Below are positions 19,021-20,313 of a DNA stretch of 20,313 nt, piece after piece. The stretch's first letter is position 1, and every line of letters starts with the position of its first letter. Made by a program: the position numbers and the translations under genes. Under the pieces are notes generated by a model. That model worked only from the letters and a program-made list of their open reading frames with translations. It was not told where the DNA came from and searched no databases. Origin of the DNA: Gonium pectorale (Eukaryota > Chlorophyta > Chlorophyceae > Chlamydomonadales > Volvocaceae); contig LSYV01000027.1 of NCBI GenBank assembly GCA_001584585.1, forward strand, positions 752,266 through 772,578, read 5' to 3'.

Positions 19021-19668
19021 CTAGTGGTTGGCCAAACCAGATACGGCGCACAGGCCCACAACCCAAGTACTTAAACCGCCCGAACAGCTTGGGCGGGAGC
19101 CTTCAGAGGCGCGGCTCGCGAGGGCATCCCCGGTTCCCCGTCCTTGCAGCCCTTGCCGCCCTCTCGGCCGCCTTGGCCGCCGCTGCCCTTGTGTGCATCT
19201 GCTGAGTGACGCGAGCTGTACCTGCTCTCGCAGCTCTGCAGTCGATCGAGGGCAGGCGCAGCCACCGGGCGCCAGCGCCTCGCGCCGCCCTCCCCCCATC
19301 CATGAGCGCGCGGTCATCGAGCGGACGTTCGGATACGGTACGCGTACGTGCGCCGGCCGGCGCGGACCACACACCCCAGTCCCAGTCGCGCGGCCGTGCG
19401 GTGGGCATTGCCAAGTGCGGTTCCGAGCAGCCTGCAGCTCCAGGCGCCTCAGGATTTGGGGTAGCGTTTCCCCGCCGGCCGGCCCGCCCGCCAGGGGCAT
19501 CCGCCTCAAGGGGGGGGGCCGTCTGCTCGTATACCTCGCCCGCCATGCCCTGTACTCGGCGCCCTGCTGGAAACATCACACCCTCGGGTGTGTATGTCCG
19601 TAGAGGCTGCCTTCCCCGTTTCTGGTTATCGTTTTGTTTTTCAAGGGATGTGCGTGCACACGTTATGT

Positions 19669-19680
19669 GACCCGTGGGTC
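19669..19680. repeat. GACCCGTGGGTC palindrome
   Basis: Identical over 14 bp (TGACCCGTGGGTCA, 19668-19681) to the copy at 4365-4378, about 15.3 kb away in the same orientation. Confidence 0.7.
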
Positions 19681-20313
19681 AACTCGACGTCAGTCACAGC
19701 TCACAGGCCGGTCGGGTTTATCGTATCCCGGCCGTGGCGCCGGGTGCACGCCCGCCAGATCAGCCGCCCCGGACTGAGCTGGGCTGAGCGGGGAGGGGGC
19801 TTGAACGCGGTCTCCCGGGTATGTCGAGCACCGAAGGGCGTTGGTGGTGCCCTGCGTGGTGGTGCGCCTCGCCACAACCTGCCGCGCGGCCTTGCAGCAC
19901 GGGGCACGCCACCCAGCCACCCTGCAACGGTGGCAGCCTGCTCGACACAGCCCGACCCTGCCCGAGAGCCCTCGGATCCGTCCGGGGCGCGCAGGCTCGT
20001 TCGCCGTACAGCGGCAAGCGGCAGGCGCTGCCGCTTTGGCGTGTGTGTATGGGTGTGGATGCGAGTGCGGCTTGACGCTGTTGGGACACTCTTCAGCGTA
20101 CTCGTGCGTTACACAATCAATGACGCAGCTGCCGCTTGCCGCCCGCCCAGCCCTCCGCATCAAGAGCTAAGTATCCACCCACGGCCGTGTGGGGCCACCG
20201 TTGCGCCGTACCGGCGTACGGCGTGTCGTACCCTTGTGAGCAACTGGTGTGTGGGATAGGCTCCCGGGTTTCACGTCCGCCGTCTCTTGCACAGATCACG
20301 CATCAGCAGTTAT

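Larger units (their letters stand above)
17415..20313. other. 3' flank of the H+-ATPase gene, no gene recognised
   Basis: This 2.9 kb presumably begins with the H+-ATPase 3' UTR. TGTAA is absent. Weak alternatives are ATAAAG at 17679-17684 and an AATAAG at about 17930. Open frames on both strands have no recognisable domain and look like GC-rich chance frames. The stretch holds GT and GGT simple repeats (18473-18565), one hairpin (19000-19020), short GC palindromes (19338-19363) and one GACCCGTGGGTC palindrome (19669-19680). Confidence 0.6.

Noticed and set aside
19338..19363. Short palindromes GTACGCGTAC and GCGCCGGCCGGCGC
   Set aside because: Such self-complementary GC strings are common by chance at this base composition and have no supporting context.
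1..20313. CRISPR array, prokaryotic operon or phage content
   Set aside because: No regularly spaced direct repeats are present. All genes have spliceosomal introns, so the window is nuclear eukaryotic DNA.

Overview
The window looks like nuclear DNA from a green alga of the Chlorophyceae, most likely Chlamydomonadales or volvocine. It is GC-rich. Its genes are cut by many short GT-AG introns with GTGCGT/GTGAGT donors and CAG acceptors, coding codons nearly all end in G or C, and the introns carry G- and C-runs and simple repeats. The species cannot be fixed from the sequence alone. All three gene models below were built by hand from splice signals, reading frame and family motifs. Every exon junction keeps the frame.

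Layout. (1) 256-748, minus strand: a two-exon gene for a 99-residue C3HC4 RING protein with a strongly acidic tail. (2) 749-1047: a short divergent intergenic region, presumably a shared promoter. (3) 1048-5944, plus strand: a nine-exon gene for a 467-residue stand-alone MoeA/gephyrin-E-domain protein (CNX1E, molybdenum insertase of molybdenum cofactor synthesis), including a 19-nt microexon. (4) 5945-8233: 2.3 kb with no convincing gene. (5) 8234-17414, plus strand: a 17-exon gene for a 1077-residue plasma-membrane type IIIA (P3A) H+-ATPase with all catalytic motifs, a 7-nt first coding exon and cysteine-containing expanded outer loops. (6) 17415-20313: 2.9 kb with no convincing gene.

How they may work together. 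CNX1E completes the cofactor that nitrate reductase needs, and the H+-ATPase creates the proton gradient that drives nitrate and other nutrient symport. The two are neighbours on one strand, but nothing in the sequence shows co-regulation. No function can be assigned to the RING protein beyond a probable ubiquitin-ligase-type fold.

Outside the genes there are three non-coding signals. A dispersed palindrome family (GACCC-GGGTC type) occurs in introns and the 3' flank. A moderately conserved repeat of about 50-95 bp lies in three CNX1E introns. Three inverted repeats cluster in one H+-ATPase intron. No tRNA, rRNA, CRISPR array or intact transposon was found. I see no clear evidence of a wholly new multi-gene system.
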